DNA of 46,216 nt from Mitsuaria sp. GD03876 (GTDB lineage Bacteria; Pseudomonadota; Gammaproteobacteria; Burkholderiales; Burkholderiaceae_C): the NCBI RefSeq assembly GCF_029840635.1, contig NZ_JAOCCU010000049.1:1-46216 (forward strand), in the 5' to 3' direction. Below are positions 23,609 through 33,054 of the stretch, one piece after another. How positions within the stretch are numbered: the first letter of the stretch is position 1; every line of letters starts with the position of its first letter. The notes below the pieces were generated by a model. It ran no database searches and was not told the origin of the DNA. It worked only from the letters and a program-made list of their open reading frames with translations. The translations under genes and the position numbers were made by a program.

Positions 23609-24697
23609 ATGAGCACACCAATCAAGGCTCACCCGGGGACGCTGGAGGCAATGCTCGTGGGCACGTCCGCGGGCTTGCGCAAGGCGCTGGACCTGGTGGC
23701 GCGTTATGCCGATTGCGCGGCGCCGGTGCTGGTGGTCGGCGAGACCGGCACCGGCAAGGACCTGGTGGCCCGCGCCATCCACTACCTGGGTCCGCGGCGC
23801 GATGGCGCCTTCATTCCCGTCAACTGCGGCGCGCTGCCGGACACGCTGATCGAGAGCGAGCTGTTCGGCCACGCGCGCGGCGCCTTCACCGACGCGGCGC
23901 GCACGCGCCGCGGCCTGGTGCGCGAGGCCGAAGGCGGCACGCTGTTCCTCGACGAGATCGAGGCGCTGTCGCCGCGCGGCCAGGTGGTGCTGCTGCGCTT
24001 CCTGCAGGACGCGTCGTTCCGCGCGGTCGGCGACGACCAGACGCACAAGGCCGACGTGCGCATCGTCGCGGCCTGCAACGTCGACCTCTTCTCGCTGTCG
24101 CAGCAAGGCGGCTTCCGCTCGGACCTGTTCTTCCGGCTGGACGTGCTGCGGGTGGACCTGCCGCCGCTGCGCGAGCGGCCGGAGGACCTCGACCTGCTGG
24201 TGCCGCACCTGCTGCGCGGCGTGGCGCAAGCCACCACGGGGCCGCCCAAGGCGATCAGCGACGAGGCGCTGGCGCTGCTGCGCTCGCTGAGCTGGCCGGG
24301 CAACGTGCGCGAGCTCGAGCACACGCTGGTGCGGGCCTGCCTGAGCACGACGGCGGGCTGCATCGACGTCGACACGCTGCTCAGCAGCTCGCCGGGGCTG
24401 CGGGAAGCGGCGGCGCAACGCAGTTGCGAACGCGGCTGCGCGTCCTTGCGCGAGGCCAAGCGCGCGGCGGTGGTCAACGTCGAGCGCCAGTTCGTGATGG
24501 AGGCGATGGCCGTGGGCAACGGCAACATCAGCGAGGCCGCGCGCATCTGCAACATGCAGCGGGCGACGCTGAGCAAGCTCGTGAAGAAACACGGCGACGC
24601 GCTGGCCTGCCGGGACCGCGTCGCGGCCAAGCCGGCGGACACCGGCCGGTCGCTTTACCTGACGACCACCTTGCCGACCATTCCAGCCTCGAAGTGA
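23609..24697 (+). CDS. Sigma-54-dependent activator without sensor domain (PspF-like architecture)
   Basis: The 362-aa product is an AAA+ enhancer-binding protein: Walker A GETGTGKD (44-51), the sigma-54-contact loop GAFTDA (91-96; usual form GAFTGA), Walker B LFLDEIE (112-118), and a C-terminal Fis-type helix-turn-helix (NISEAARICNMQRATLSKLV). Only about 20 residues precede the AAA+ domain, so there is no receiver, GAF or PAS sensor; control must come through partners, DNA or its own expression. I set the start at 23609 because AGGGAGG lies 8 bases upstream. It is divergent from the injection-system operon, whose first gene has a sigma-54 promoter, so that operon is its probable target. Confidence 0.9.
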   Translation: MSTPIKAHPGTLEAMLVGTSAGLRKALDLVARYADCAAPVLVVGETGTGKDLVARAIHYLGPRRDGAFIPVNCGALPDTLIESELFGHARGAFTDAARTRRGLVREAEGGTLFLDEIEALSPRGQVVLLRFLQDASFRAVGDDQTHKADVRIVAACNVDLFSLSQQGGFRSDLFFRLDVLRVDLPPLRERPEDLDLLVPHLLRGVAQATTGPPKAISDEALALLRSLSWPGNVRELEHTLVRACLSTTAGCIDVDTLLSSSPGLREAAAQRSCERGCASLREAKRAAVVNVERQFVMEAMAVGNGNISEAARICNMQRATLSKLVKKHGDALACRDRVAAKPADTGRSLYLTTTLPTIPASK

Positions 24698-24726
24698 CCG
24701 GCGCGGATCGGGCGCGGATCCGCGAG

Positions 24727-25887
24727 TCAAGTCACCGGCCGCAACGGCCTGAAGAACTCGCGCAGGTCCTGCGCCAGCAACTCGGGCTGTTCCATCGCCG
24801 CGAAATGTCCGCCTCGGGGCATCTCCGTCCAGCGCCGGATATCGAGCGCCCTTTCCGGCCACGACCGCGGCGGCGTCGGCATCTCGCGCGGGAAATGCGC
24901 CATGGCGAACGGCGTCGTCAGGCGCTCGCCCGGCGCGAACACCAGCGGCGAGGCGAAGTTGTCCTTGTACATGCGCAGGCTGGCCCGGACGTCGCCGAAC
25001 CAGTGCAGGCAGATGTCCGTGAGCAGCTCGTCGAGCGTGAAGGCGCTTTCCACGTCGCCGCCGCAATCGCTCCAGGCGCGGAACTTCTCGACGATCCAGG
25101 CCGCGAGTCCCATCGGCGAATCGGCCAGGCCGTAGGCCAGCGATTGCGGCTTGGTCGCGTGCACGCCGAGATAACCGCCCTCCACCGCCCGCCAGGCCGC
25201 GATCCTGTCCAGGAACGCGCTTTCCTCCGTCGACAGCGGCGGCGCGCCACCTTCCAGGCTCGGCCGGAACCCACCGGGGATGAAGTTCAGGTGCACGCCC
25301 GCCAGCGACTCGGGATGCAGCCGCGCGAGCCAGGTCGACACGCCCGCGCCGATGTCGCCGCCCTGCGCGCCGAAACGCGGATACCCCAGGCCGGCCATCA
25401 GCTCGCGCCACAGCGTGGCCACGTGCCGCGCGGAGCCGCTCCCCGTCGGTGCCGGCCGCGAGAAGCCGTAGCCCGGCAGCGACGGCACCACGACGTCGAA
25501 CGCGTCGGCCGCGTCGCCGCCGTGCGCGGCCGGGTCCGTCAGCATCGGGACCAGGCGCGCCATCTCCGCGAAGGAGCCCGGCCAGCCATGCGTCAGGATC
25601 AACGGCATCGGCGCCGGGCCGCGCCCGCGGACGTGCACGAAGTGGATGTCGATGCCGCCGACCTGGGCCAGGTACTGCGGCAGCTGGTTCAGCCGGGACT
25701 CCTGGGCACGCCAGTCGAAGCGATGCAGCCAGTGGTCGGCCAGCCGCCGCGCGAAGCGCAGGCTGGTGCCATCGTCCCAGCCGTCCTCGTCGTCGGCGTC
25801 GGGCCAGCGGGTGTGCCGCAGGCGCCGCGCCAGGTCCTCCAGTCGTTCGTCGGGAATCGCGATCTTGAATTCGCGCAGGTCCTTCAT
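24727..25887 (-). CDS. Epoxide hydrolase, microsomal type (EHN + alpha/beta hydrolase)
   Basis: The 386-aa product has the epoxide-hydrolase N-terminal domain (FKIAIPDERLEDLARRLRHTRWPD, in parts) followed by the alpha/beta-hydrolase core. The oxyanion motif HGWPG is at 100-104, the nucleophile lies in GGDIGA (Asp178), and the catalytic His is in GGHFAAME (His361). It would open epoxides to diols through an ester intermediate in the cytoplasm. It is divergently transcribed from a LysR gene across a 116-bp spacer, a common regulator-target layout. Its stop lies 29 bp from that of the convergent sigma-54 activator. Confidence 0.93.
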   Translation of the reverse strand: MKDLREFKIAIPDERLEDLARRLRHTRWPDADDEDGWDDGTSLRFARRLADHWLHRFDWRAQESRLNQLPQYLAQVGGIDIHFVHVRGRGPAPMPLILTHGWPGSFAEMARLVPMLTDPAAHGGDAADAFDVVVPSLPGYGFSRPAPTGSGSARHVATLWRELMAGLGYPRFGAQGGDIGAGVSTWLARLHPESLAGVHLNFIPGGFRPSLEGGAPPLSTEESAFLDRIAAWRAVEGGYLGVHATKPQSLAYGLADSPMGLAAWIVEKFRAWSDCGGDVESAFTLDELLTDICLHWFGDVRASLRMYKDNFASPLVFAPGERLTTPFAMAHFPREMPTPPRSWPERALDIRRWTEMPRGGHFAAMEQPELLAQDLREFFRPLRPVT

Positions 25888-25958
25888 GCCTCAAGCTCCT
25901 TGGAAAGCGTTGCCGGCGATCGTAGGCACCGGGACATCCCGCCACCAGTCCATAGAAT

Positions 25959-25971
25959 CGGATTTCATCCG
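25959..25971. promoter_or_regulatory. Palindrome between LysR gene and epoxide hydrolase gene
   Basis: CGGAT and ATCCG are exact inverted repeats separated by TTC. The site is 33 bp before the LysR ATG and 72 bp before the hydrolase ATG, a reasonable place for a LysR-type operator. It does not fit the strict T-N11-A form. Confidence 0.35.
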
Positions 25972-26003
25972 TCCACCGGACGAAGGAATCGGAATCGAGC
26001 GGC

Positions 26004-26924
26004 ATGCCCGACCTCAATGACATCGCGCTGTTCGTGCTCGTCGTGCGGGGCGGCAGCTTCGCCGAAGCCGGACGGCAACGCGGCCTCCCGGCCAACACGG
26101 TGAGCCGCCGCGTGCAGGCGCTCGAGGCGGCGCTGGGCACGCGGCTGCTCCATCGCTCGACCCGCCAGCTCACGCTCACCACCGCGGGCCAGGCGTTCCT
26201 GGACCGCTGCGCGGGCGCGGTCGATTGCCTGGACGACGCCGCCGGCGCGCTCCGCCAGGACGCCGCGGAACCGTCGGGCCTGATCCGCGTCGCCGCCCCC
26301 ACGAACTTCTTCGGCCTGTTCCCGATGGCATGGATCGCGGAGTTCCTCGACGCGCATCCGCGCGTGCGCCTGGACCTCGTGCTGAGCGACGCGAGAACGG
26401 ACCTGATCGCCGACCGGATCGACGTCGCCTTCCGTAGCGGTCCACTGGCGGATTCGAGCCACGTCGCGCGCCAGCTCATCGGCCCGCGCGACAGCGGCCT
26501 GGTGGCCAGCCCGGCCTACCTCGACGCGCGGGGCGTGCCGCGCGAACTCGAGGATCTGACGCGACACGACTGCCTGGTGCCGGCGCATGCCGGCGAACGT
26601 TTCACCTGGCGCCTGGCCGGCCCCGACGGCGTCGAGCGGGAGGTCCCGGTGACGGGCCGGCTCATGGCCAACACGGCCCAGGCCCTGCGCGAGGCGGCCC
26701 TGGCCGGGCTCGGCATCGCGCTGCTGTCGACGGTGCTCACCCGTGCCGACCTCGTCGCCGGTCGACTCGTGCCGGTGCTGCCGCGCTTCCGGCGCGAGGG
26801 GCACACGCTGAGCGTGCTGTACGCCAGCCGCGAGCAGCTGCCGCGTGCCGTCACCGCCTTCATCGACCTGGTCGTCGGCAAGCTGGCCGACCCGCTCGCC
26901 CTGCCCGAGGCCCTGCGGCCCTGA
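26004..26924 (+). CDS. LysR-family transcriptional regulator
   Basis: The 306-aa product has the LysR winged helix-turn-helix at residues about 1-60 (FVLVVRGGSFAEAGRQRGLP, then NTVSRRVQALEAALGTRLLH, TRQLTLT) and a LysR substrate-binding domain in the rest. The length is typical. Divergent placement suggests that it controls the epoxide hydrolase gene, probably in response to its substrate or a related compound. The inducer cannot be read from the sequence. Confidence 0.93.
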   Translation: MPDLNDIALFVLVVRGGSFAEAGRQRGLPANTVSRRVQALEAALGTRLLHRSTRQLTLTTAGQAFLDRCAGAVDCLDDAAGALRQDAAEPSGLIRVAAPTNFFGLFPMAWIAEFLDAHPRVRLDLVLSDARTDLIADRIDVAFRSGPLADSSHVARQLIGPRDSGLVASPAYLDARGVPRELEDLTRHDCLVPAHAGERFTWRLAGPDGVEREVPVTGRLMANTAQALREAALAGLGIALLSTVLTRADLVAGRLVPVLPRFRREGHTLSVLYASREQLPRAVTAFIDLVVGKLADPLALPEALRP

Positions 26925-26953
26925 ACGCCGGCATCGGCAAGAGCGCGGGCACG

Positions 26954-26971
26954 GGCACCGAAACGGGTGCC
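26954..26971. terminator. Weak hairpin between convergent genes
   Basis: GGCACC and GGTGCC pair across a six-base loop between the stops of the LysR and PPK2 genes. There is no T-run, so it is at best a weak or factor-assisted terminator. Confidence 0.3.
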
Positions 26972-26990
26972 GGCCCCCTCGCGCGCCGCG

Positions 26991-27914
26991 TCAGTACTTC
27001 TCGGGCACGAACATCGTGTCCGGCACCGGATGCCGGACGTAGTCGTCGTGGCGCTCGCGGTCGGGCAGCCGGATCTCGGTGCGCTCGACCTCGTGGTACG
27101 GGAACTGGTCCAGCAGATGCTGGATGCAGTTCAGCCGCGCGCGCTTCTTGTCGTCGGCGGCGACGACCCACCACGGCGCTTCCGGGATGTGCGTGCGGTC
27201 CAGCATCACTTCCTTGGCCCGGGTGTAGTCCTCCCAGCGGCGGCGCGACTCCAGGTCCATCGGCGACAGCTTCCACTGCTTGAGCGGGTCGTGGATGCGG
27301 CCCAGGAAGCGCAGGTGCTGTTCCTCGTCGCTGATCGAGAACCAGTACTTGATCAGCGTGATGCCGGAGCGCACCAGCATGCGCTCGAACTCGGGCACCG
27401 AGCGGAAGAACTCCTCGACGTCGTCCTCGCCGCAGAAGCCCATCACCCGCTCGACGCCGGCGCGGTTGTACCAGCTGCGGTCGAACAGCACGATCTCGCC
27501 GGCGGCCGGCAGGTGCGGCACGTAGCGCTGGAAGTACCACTGCGTGCGCTCGCGGTCGTTGGGCGCGGGCAGCGCCACGACGCGGCACACGCGCGGGTTC
27601 AGGCGCTGGGTGATGCGCTTGATCGCGCCGCCCTTGCCCGCCGCGTCGCGGCCCTCGAAGAGGATCACCACCTTCTGCCGCGTGTGCTGCACCCAGTCCT
27701 GCAGCTTGACCAGCTCGCGCTGCAGCCGGAACAGGTTCTTGAAGTAGGCATGGCGCTCGTCGTGCGCGCTGTCGGTGCCCTCCTCGTCGAGCGCGCGCAG
27801 CGCCTCGTCGACATGGCGGTCCTCGATCTCGAGTTCCAGTTCCTCGTCGTAGCCGTCCTGGAGGTCGCGGCGGATGCGTTCGACCAGTTCGTCGCGTTCG
27901 GATGCAGCGGTCAT
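26991..27914 (-). CDS. ppk2: Polyphosphate kinase 2
   Basis: The 307-aa product matches PPK2: Walker A FEGRDAAGKGG at about 86-96, the KRITQRLNPR segment, FQRYVPHLPAAGEIVLFDRS in form, the WYNRAGVERVMGF lid/Walker B region, and the FRSVPEFERML helix. It transfers phosphate between polyphosphate and nucleotides, generally favouring nucleotide phosphorylation. The N-terminal 50 residues are an acidic helical extension. It lies 14 bp after the PiT transporter gene, linking phosphate uptake and polyphosphate turnover in one operon. Confidence 0.95.
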   Translation of the reverse strand: MTAASERDELVERIRRDLQDGYDEELELEIEDRHVDEALRALDEEGTDSAHDERHAYFKNLFRLQRELVKLQDWVQHTRQKVVILFEGRDAAGKGGAIKRITQRLNPRVCRVVALPAPNDRERTQWYFQRYVPHLPAAGEIVLFDRSWYNRAGVERVMGFCGEDDVEEFFRSVPEFERMLVRSGITLIKYWFSISDEEQHLRFLGRIHDPLKQWKLSPMDLESRRRWEDYTRAKEVMLDRTHIPEAPWWVVAADDKKRARLNCIQHLLDQFPYHEVERTEIRLPDRERHDDYVRHPVPDTMFVPEKY

Positions 27915-27928
27915 GGGGGATTGAGCAG

Positions 27929-29557
27929 TCAGAAGAGTTGAACGAAGAGCCAGTACAGCGAGCCCGACAGCAGGATGGCCGCCGGCAGCGTCAGCACCCA
28001 GGCCATCAGCAGGTTGCGGATCGTGCCCCATTGCAGCCCGGAGCGGTTCGCCGCCATCGTGCCGGCGATGCCCGATGACAACACGTGCGTCGTCGACACC
28101 GGCAGCCCGAAGGCGTCGGCCGCGCCGATCGTGGTCATCGCCACCAGCTCGGCCGACGCGCCCTGCGCGTAGGTCAGGTGCGACTTGCCGATCTTCTCGC
28201 CCACCGTCACGACGATGCGCTTCCAGCCCACCATCGTGCCCAGGCCCAGCGCGATCGCCACCACCACCTTGACCCACAGCGGGATGAACTTGGTGGCGGC
28301 ATCGACCTGGCGCTTGAAGGCCGACAGGTTGGCCTTGGTGTCGGCGTCGAAGGCGAAGGCCGGGTCCTTCTCGACCAGGCGGATCGCCTCGGAGGTCAGG
28401 TACATGTCGTTGCGCACGTTGGCCACCAGCGCGGTGGGCACCTTGTCCAGCGTGCCGTGGGACTTGACCTGCTCGCCGATGCTGGCGGTCACCGCGGCCA
28501 GCGCGGGCAGCAGCGGCGGCGTGACGGCCTTGGTGCGGACGTAGTCCGACAGCACCTGGCGCGCCTGGGCCGGCGCGATCGGCGTCAGCACGGGCGGCGC
28601 GACCTTGGTCAGCGAGGCCTGCGTGACCTGCGCCACCGCGACGAACTGGGTCATCTGGTCCACCGGCATCGCCCGGTTCAGCGCATAGGACACCGGCACC
28701 GTGCCGACCAGGATCAGCATGATCAGGCCCATGCCCTTCTGGCCGTCGTTGGAGCCGTGGGCGAAGGACACGCCGGTGCAGGTCAGCACCAGCAGGCCGC
28801 GGATCCACCACGGCGGCGGCTTGTTGCCCTTGGGTTCGTCGTAGAGCTCGCGGTTCTTGACCGCGGCCTTGAGCACCAGCAGCAGGATCGCCGCCAGCCC
28901 GAAGCCGATCAGCGGCGACAGCAGCAGCGAGTAGCCGACCTTGGCGGCCTGGCTCCAGTCCACGCCGCTGGTGCCGTCGCGGCCGTGCATCAGCGCGTTG
29001 GCCACGCCCACGCCGATGATCGAGCCGATCAGCGTGTGCGACGACGACGCCGGCAGGCCCAGCCACCAGGTGCCCAGGTTCCAGACGATGGCGGCGATCA
29101 GCAGCGCGAAGACCATCGCGAAGCCGGCGCTGGAGCCGACCTGCAGGATCAGCTCCACCGGCAGCAGCGAGATGATCCCGAAGGCCACCGCGCCGCTGGA
29201 CACGACCACGCCGAGGAAGTTGAACAGCCCCGACCACACGACCGCGAAGTGCGGCGGCAGCGAGTGGGTGTAGATGACGGTCGCGACCGCGTTGGCCGTG
29301 TCGTGGAAGCCGTTGACGAACTCGAAGCCCAGCGCGATCAGCAGCGCCACGCCCAGCAGCAGCAGCGGCAGCCAGTGCGACGAGATCGGGCCGGCCTCGG
29401 CGACGTCGGCGTACAGGCTGTGCGCGCCGAAGGCCAGGCCCAGCGCGAGCAGCGCGCCGAAGAGCACCTTCACCAGCGGCGAACTGCCGCCGTCGAGCTG
29501 GGGCCTCGTGTCGCCGGCCGCATGCGCGGCGGCGGCGGGATTCAGACCGGTATCCAT
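27929..29557 (-). CDS. pit: PiT-family inorganic phosphate transporter
   Basis: The 542-aa product is a multi-spanning membrane protein with both PiT signature repeats: GFEFVNGFHDTANAVATVIY (about residues 77-96) and GVSFAHGSNDGQKGMGLIML (second half). A hydrophilic loop of about 130 residues between the two membrane halves is normal for this family. It imports phosphate, probably as metal-phosphate with protons. I took the ATG at 29557 as the start. It is followed within 14 bp by ppk2. Confidence 0.95.
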   Translation of the reverse strand: MDTGLNPAAAAHAAGDTRPQLDGGSSPLVKVLFGALLALGLAFGAHSLYADVAEAGPISSHWLPLLLLGVALLIALGFEFVNGFHDTANAVATVIYTHSLPPHFAVVWSGLFNFLGVVVSSGAVAFGIISLLPVELILQVGSSAGFAMVFALLIAAIVWNLGTWWLGLPASSSHTLIGSIIGVGVANALMHGRDGTSGVDWSQAAKVGYSLLLSPLIGFGLAAILLLVLKAAVKNRELYDEPKGNKPPPWWIRGLLVLTCTGVSFAHGSNDGQKGMGLIMLILVGTVPVSYALNRAMPVDQMTQFVAVAQVTQASLTKVAPPVLTPIAPAQARQVLSDYVRTKAVTPPLLPALAAVTASIGEQVKSHGTLDKVPTALVANVRNDMYLTSEAIRLVEKDPAFAFDADTKANLSAFKRQVDAATKFIPLWVKVVVAIALGLGTMVGWKRIVVTVGEKIGKSHLTYAQGASAELVAMTTIGAADAFGLPVSTTHVLSSGIAGTMAANRSGLQWGTIRNLLMAWVLTLPAAILLSGSLYWLFVQLF

Positions 29558-29640
29558 GGGAAGACCTCGTGCCGTTGGACCAACGGCGGAGCATCGGCCG
29601 GGGCGATGACGGCTTCGTGACCGCGCCTGGCCGCGTCCCT

Positions 29641-29676
29641 GGGGAAACCACGCGTTGCGGCCCCGTGGTCTTCCCC
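29641..29676. repeat. Long inverted repeat in the pit/oxidoreductase intergenic region
   Basis: Arms 29641-29652 and 29664-29676 pair fully except for one bulged base, around an 11-base loop. The element lies between the divergent pit and Mo-hydroxylase genes and could be a terminator-like or operator-like structure. No T-run follows on the plus strand. Confidence 0.5.
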
Positions 29677-29689
29677 GGATCCGGCATCG

Positions 29690-29715
29690 GGGCCTCCTCC
29701 GAAAGGAGGAGGCCC
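29690..29715. repeat. Perfect 11-bp hairpin with GAAA tetraloop
   Basis: GGGCCTCCTCC and GGAGGAGGCCC are exact complements closed by GAAA, a stable GNRA-type loop. It is 98 bp upstream of the Mo-hydroxylase small-subunit ATG. It contains GGAGGAGG, a strong anti-16S sequence, but no start codon follows closely. It may act in the 5' leader of the downstream operon; no U-run follows, so it is not a standard terminator. Confidence 0.6.
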
Positions 29716-29812
29716 GCCTCATCGCCCGGAACGACCCGCGCCGCGTCCGGCGGGCTGACGACACGGCTTCCCGGCGGCGGGACAGTGGTCCCTTCACTGG
29801 AGGACCCCGCTC

Positions 29813-30283
29813 ATGGCTTACCAGCTCAAGATCAACGGCCGGACGCACGCCGTCGACGTCGACGGCGACACCCCGCTGCTGTGGGTGCTGCGCGACGTCG
29901 TCGGCCTGACCGGCACCAAGTTCGGGTGCGGCATGGCGATGTGCGGCGCCTGCACCGTGCACATCGACGGCAACCCGGTGCGGTCCTGCTCCTTCCCGGT
30001 CGAGGCCGTGGGCAAGCAGGCCGTGACGACGATCGAGGCGATCGGCCGGACCCCGGCGGGCCAGCGCATCCAGGCCGTCTGGGTCGCGCGCGACGTGCCG
30101 CAGTGCGGCTACTGCCAGTCCGGCCAGATCATGTCCGCCTGCGCGCTGCTCCAGCAGAACCCGCGCCCGACCGAGGCCGACGTCGATGCCGCCATGTCCG
30201 GCAACCTGTGCCGCTGCGGCACCTATCCGCGCATCAAGGCGGCCATCCTGATGGCCGCCGCCAACGCGCCGGCCAAGGGGTGA
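29813..30283 (+). CDS. iorA: Mo-hydroxylase small [2Fe-2S] subunit (isoquinoline 1-oxidoreductase alpha type)
   Basis: The 156-aa product has the plant-type [2Fe-2S] domain (Cys39, Cys44, Cys47, Cys59) and the helical [2Fe-2S]-binding domain (Cys98, Cys101, Cys133, Cys135). These carry electrons from the Mo centre of the large subunit. GGAGG lies 9 bases before the ATG. It is 3 bp from the large-subunit gene. The gene symbol indicates family resemblance; the real substrate may be another N-heterocycle or an aldehyde. Confidence 0.92.
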   Translation: MAYQLKINGRTHAVDVDGDTPLLWVLRDVVGLTGTKFGCGMAMCGACTVHIDGNPVRSCSFPVEAVGKQAVTTIEAIGRTPAGQRIQAVWVARDVPQCGYCQSGQIMSACALLQQNPRPTEADVDAAMSGNLCRCGTYPRIKAAILMAAANAPAKG

Positions 30284-30286
30284 GCC

Positions 30287-32428
30287 ATGGAACGCCGTCA
30301 ATTCCTCAAGATCGGCGCCGGCACCGGCGGCGCCTTCGTCGCGTCGTTCGCGTTGCCGTTGCGCGCCGTCAAGGCGGCGCCGGCCGCCCCGGCCGCCTTC
30401 GAGCCCAGCGTCTACATCCGCATCGCGCCGTCCGGCCAGGTCACCTACGTGATCCCGTTCGTCGAGATGGGCCAGGGCTCGTTCACCGCGATCCCGATGA
30501 TGCTGGCCGAGGAGATGGACGTGCCGCTCGCCGGCGTGGTCGTCGAGCAGGCGCCGGCCGACGAGAGACGCTACGCCAATCCGGTCTTCGGCATGCAGAT
30601 CACCGGCGGCTCGGCGTCGATGATCGCGGCCTGGAAGGCGGTGCGCACCGCCGGCGCGACCTGCCGCGCGATGCTGGTCTCCGCCGCCGCGGACACCTGG
30701 CAATGCGGCGCGCAGGACTGCGCGACGCAGGCCGGCAAGGTCGTCCAGAAGTCCACCGGCAAGCAGCTGTCCTACGGCCAGCTCGCGGGCAAGGCGGCGG
30801 CGCTGCCGGTGCCCAAGGACGTGCCGCCCAAGGATCCGAGGCAGTACCGGCTCGTGGGCACGCCGGCGCGGCGGCTGGACATGAAGGCCAAGAGCGACGG
30901 CAGCGCGAAGTTCGGGATCGACACGCGGCTGCCCGGCATGAAGGTCGCGGCCATCGCGCATTGCCCGGTCGCCGGCGGCAAGGTGCGCCGCGTCGACGAC
31001 GCCAGGGCGCGCGCCGTGCGCGGCGTGCGGCAGGTGCTGGTGGCGGACGACATCGTCGGCGTGGTCGCGGACCACTACGGCGCCGCGCGCAAGGGCCTGG
31101 CCGCGCTGGTCGTGGACTGGGACGAGGGTCCGAACGCCGGCTTCTCCACGCAGGCCTGGAAGGCCTCGGTGCGCGACGCGCTCAAGCGCAAGGGCATCGT
31201 GTCCAAGCAGGAAGGCGACTTCGCCGCGGCCAAGGCCGCGCCGGGCACGCGGCTGGTCGAGGTCGAGTACGACGCCCCGACGATGGTCCATGCGCCGCTG
31301 GAGCCGATGAACTGCACGCTGCACTTCCATGACGGCGGCTGCGAGGTCTGGCTCGGCACGCAGGCGCCGGTGAAGGTGCAGCAGGCGGTCGCCGCCGCCA
31401 GCGGCGTCGCGGTCGAGAAGATCCAGGTCCACAACTTCCTGATCGGCGGCGGCTTCGGCCGGCGGCTCGACGCGGAATACGTCGGCCAGGCCGCCAAGCT
31501 CGCCAAACAGGTGAACTTCCCGCTCAAGGTCGTCTACAGCCGCGAGGAGGACATCCGCCACGGCAGCTTCCGCCCGCTGTACTGCGACGAGATGGCCGCG
31601 ACGCTGGACACCGCCGGCAGGATCACCGGCTTCTCGCACCGGCTGTCGGGCTCGTCGATCGTGGCGCGTTACGCGCCGCAATGGCTGCAGCCCGGCGTCG
31701 CCGATCCGGACGCGGTCGAGGCCGCCGAGACGCCGTACTCGATCCCGGCGCGCATCGTCGAGTACGTCGCGGTCGAGCCGCCCGCGGGCTACATGACGGC
31801 CTTCTGGCGCGGCGTCGGCCCCAACCACAACGCCTGGGCGGTCGAGGGCTTCATGGACGAGCTCGCCGTCACCGCGAAGGCCGACCCGGTGGCGTTCCGG
31901 CTCGCGCACCTGGGCGGCAATCCGCGGCTCAAGGCGGTGCTCGAGACGGCGGCCGCGAAGTCGGGCTGGGGCGGTCCGCTGCCGCCGCGCGCGGGCCGCG
32001 GCGTCGCGGTGCTCAACGCCTGGGGCAGCTACATCGCGATGGTGATCGAACTCGGCGTGGGCAACGACGGCGCGGTGAACGTGCGCCGCGTGACGACCGC
32101 GATCGACTGCGGCATCGCCGTCAATCCGGACAGCGTGATGGCGCAGATGGAGGGCGGCCATGTGTTCGGCCTGACCGCGGTGATGCTGGGCCAGCTGACC
32201 ATCGACCAGGGCCGCGTGCAGCAGAGCAACTTCCACGACTTCCCGCTGATGCGCATCGACCAGACGCCGCGGATGGACATCCACCTGACCCGCAGCCTGG
32301 AAGAGCCGGGCGGCGTCGGCGAGATCGGCACCGCGATCGCCGCGCCGGCCTACATCAACGCGCTGTACGCCGCCACCGGCAAGCGTTTCCGCAGCTATCC
32401 CGTCGCCGCCGAGGAGTTGAAGGCATGA
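30287..32428 (+). CDS. iorB: Mo-hydroxylase large subunit with Tat signal (isoquinoline 1-oxidoreductase beta type)
   Basis: The 713-aa product starts with a Tat-type signal ([17 protein letters not shown]) and continues as a xanthine-oxidase-family molybdenum subunit. Visible features include the GGGFGRR motif (about residues 386-392) of the Mo-cofactor site and GVGEIGTA (about 677-684), which holds the catalytic Glu. There is no FAD domain, so electrons must leave through the [2Fe-2S] subunit to the cytochrome c encoded next. The complex is predicted to be periplasmic, exported with its partner subunit. Its stop overlaps the cytochrome start (ATGA). Confidence 0.92.
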   Translation: MERRQFLKIGAGTGGAFVASFALPLRAVKAAPAAPAAFEPSVYIRIAPSGQVTYVIPFVEMGQGSFTAIPMMLAEEMDVPLAGVVVEQAPADERRYANPVFGMQITGGSASMIAAWKAVRTAGATCRAMLVSAAADTWQCGAQDCATQAGKVVQKSTGKQLSYGQLAGKAAALPVPKDVPPKDPRQYRLVGTPARRLDMKAKSDGSAKFGIDTRLPGMKVAAIAHCPVAGGKVRRVDDARARAVRGVRQVLVADDIVGVVADHYGAARKGLAALVVDWDEGPNAGFSTQAWKASVRDALKRKGIVSKQEGDFAAAKAAPGTRLVEVEYDAPTMVHAPLEPMNCTLHFHDGGCEVWLGTQAPVKVQQAVAAASGVAVEKIQVHNFLIGGGFGRRLDAEYVGQAAKLAKQVNFPLKVVYSREEDIRHGSFRPLYCDEMAATLDTAGRITGFSHRLSGSSIVARYAPQWLQPGVADPDAVEAAETPYSIPARIVEYVAVEPPAGYMTAFWRGVGPNHNAWAVEGFMDELAVTAKADPVAFRLAHLGGNPRLKAVLETAAAKSGWGGPLPPRAGRGVAVLNAWGSYIAMVIELGVGNDGAVNVRRVTTAIDCGIAVNPDSVMAQMEGGHVFGLTAVMLGQLTIDQGRVQQSNFHDFPLMRIDQTPRMDIHLTRSLEEPGGVGEIGTAIAAPAYINALYAATGKRFRSYPVAAEELKA

Positions 32429-33054
32429 GCACCGCATCCCCTCTCGCCCGCGCGGCCGCGGCCGCCCTGCTCGCGCTGTCGGCGGCGCCGTCCTCCGCGC
32501 AGGACCGGTCGGCGCCCATGGCCGCCCAGCCGCTGCGCAGCGCGCAGAGCTTCGACGCGATCGCCGATCCGCAGGAGCGTTCGCGCGCGCTGTTCAGCGA
32601 GGCCGGCCGCGTCATCCAGAGCCCGCGCTGCGTGAACTGCCACCCCGCCGGCGACCGGCCGCTTCAGGGCCAGGGCCTGCAGACCCGGCTGCACATCCCC
32701 AACGTGACCCGCGGCGTCGATGGCAAGGGCGCGACGGCGCTGCGCTGCGCCAGCTGCCACCAGGCGAAGAACAACGTCGCCTCGGGCGTGCCGGGCCATG
32801 CGATGTGGCACATCGCGCCGCGCGAGATGGCCTGGCAGCACATGACGCTTCCCGAGATCTGCGAGCAGATCAAGGATCCCAAGCGCAATGGCGGCCGCAC
32901 GCTGGCGCAGATCCACGAGCACATGGCGCACGACACGCTGGTCGGCTGGGCGTGGATGCCGGGCGCGCAGCGCGAGCCGGCGCCGGGCACGCAGGCTCAG
33001 TTCGGCGAGCTGGTCGACGCCTGGATCAAGACCGGGGCCTTCTGCCCGAAGTGA
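32425..33054 (+). CDS. Periplasmic di-haem cytochrome c, partner of the Mo-hydroxylase
   Basis: The 209-aa product has a Sec signal peptide (about residues 1-25, ending SSAQ) and two haem-binding motifs, CVNCH (69-73) and CASCH (108-112). Several Met and His residues downstream could be sixth ligands. The start overlaps the large-subunit stop by 4 bp, so it is almost certainly the electron acceptor of the oxidoreductase. Its 3' end overlaps the convergent LuxR gene by 58 bp. Confidence 0.9.
   Translation: MSTASPLARAAAAALLALSAAPSSAQDRSAPMAAQPLRSAQSFDAIADPQERSRALFSEAGRVIQSPRCVNCHPAGDRPLQGQGLQTRLHIPNVTRGVDGKGATALRCASCHQAKNNVASGVPGHAMWHIAPREMAWQHMTLPEICEQIKDPKRNGGRTLAQIHEHMAHDTLVGWAWMPGAQREPAPGTQAQFGELVDAWIKTGAFCPK

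Noticed and set aside
29641-29715. Molybdenum-cofactor riboswitch upstream of the Mo enzyme genes.
   Set aside because: The hairpins do not show the multi-stem Moco aptamer layout, and that element is found before cofactor synthesis genes rather than apoenzyme genes of this type.
27929-32437. A 1502-codon minus-strand frame covering pit and extending across the Mo-hydroxylase genes.
   Set aside because: Only the pit part is real; the rest is antisense to well-supported iron-sulfur and molybdenum subunits.
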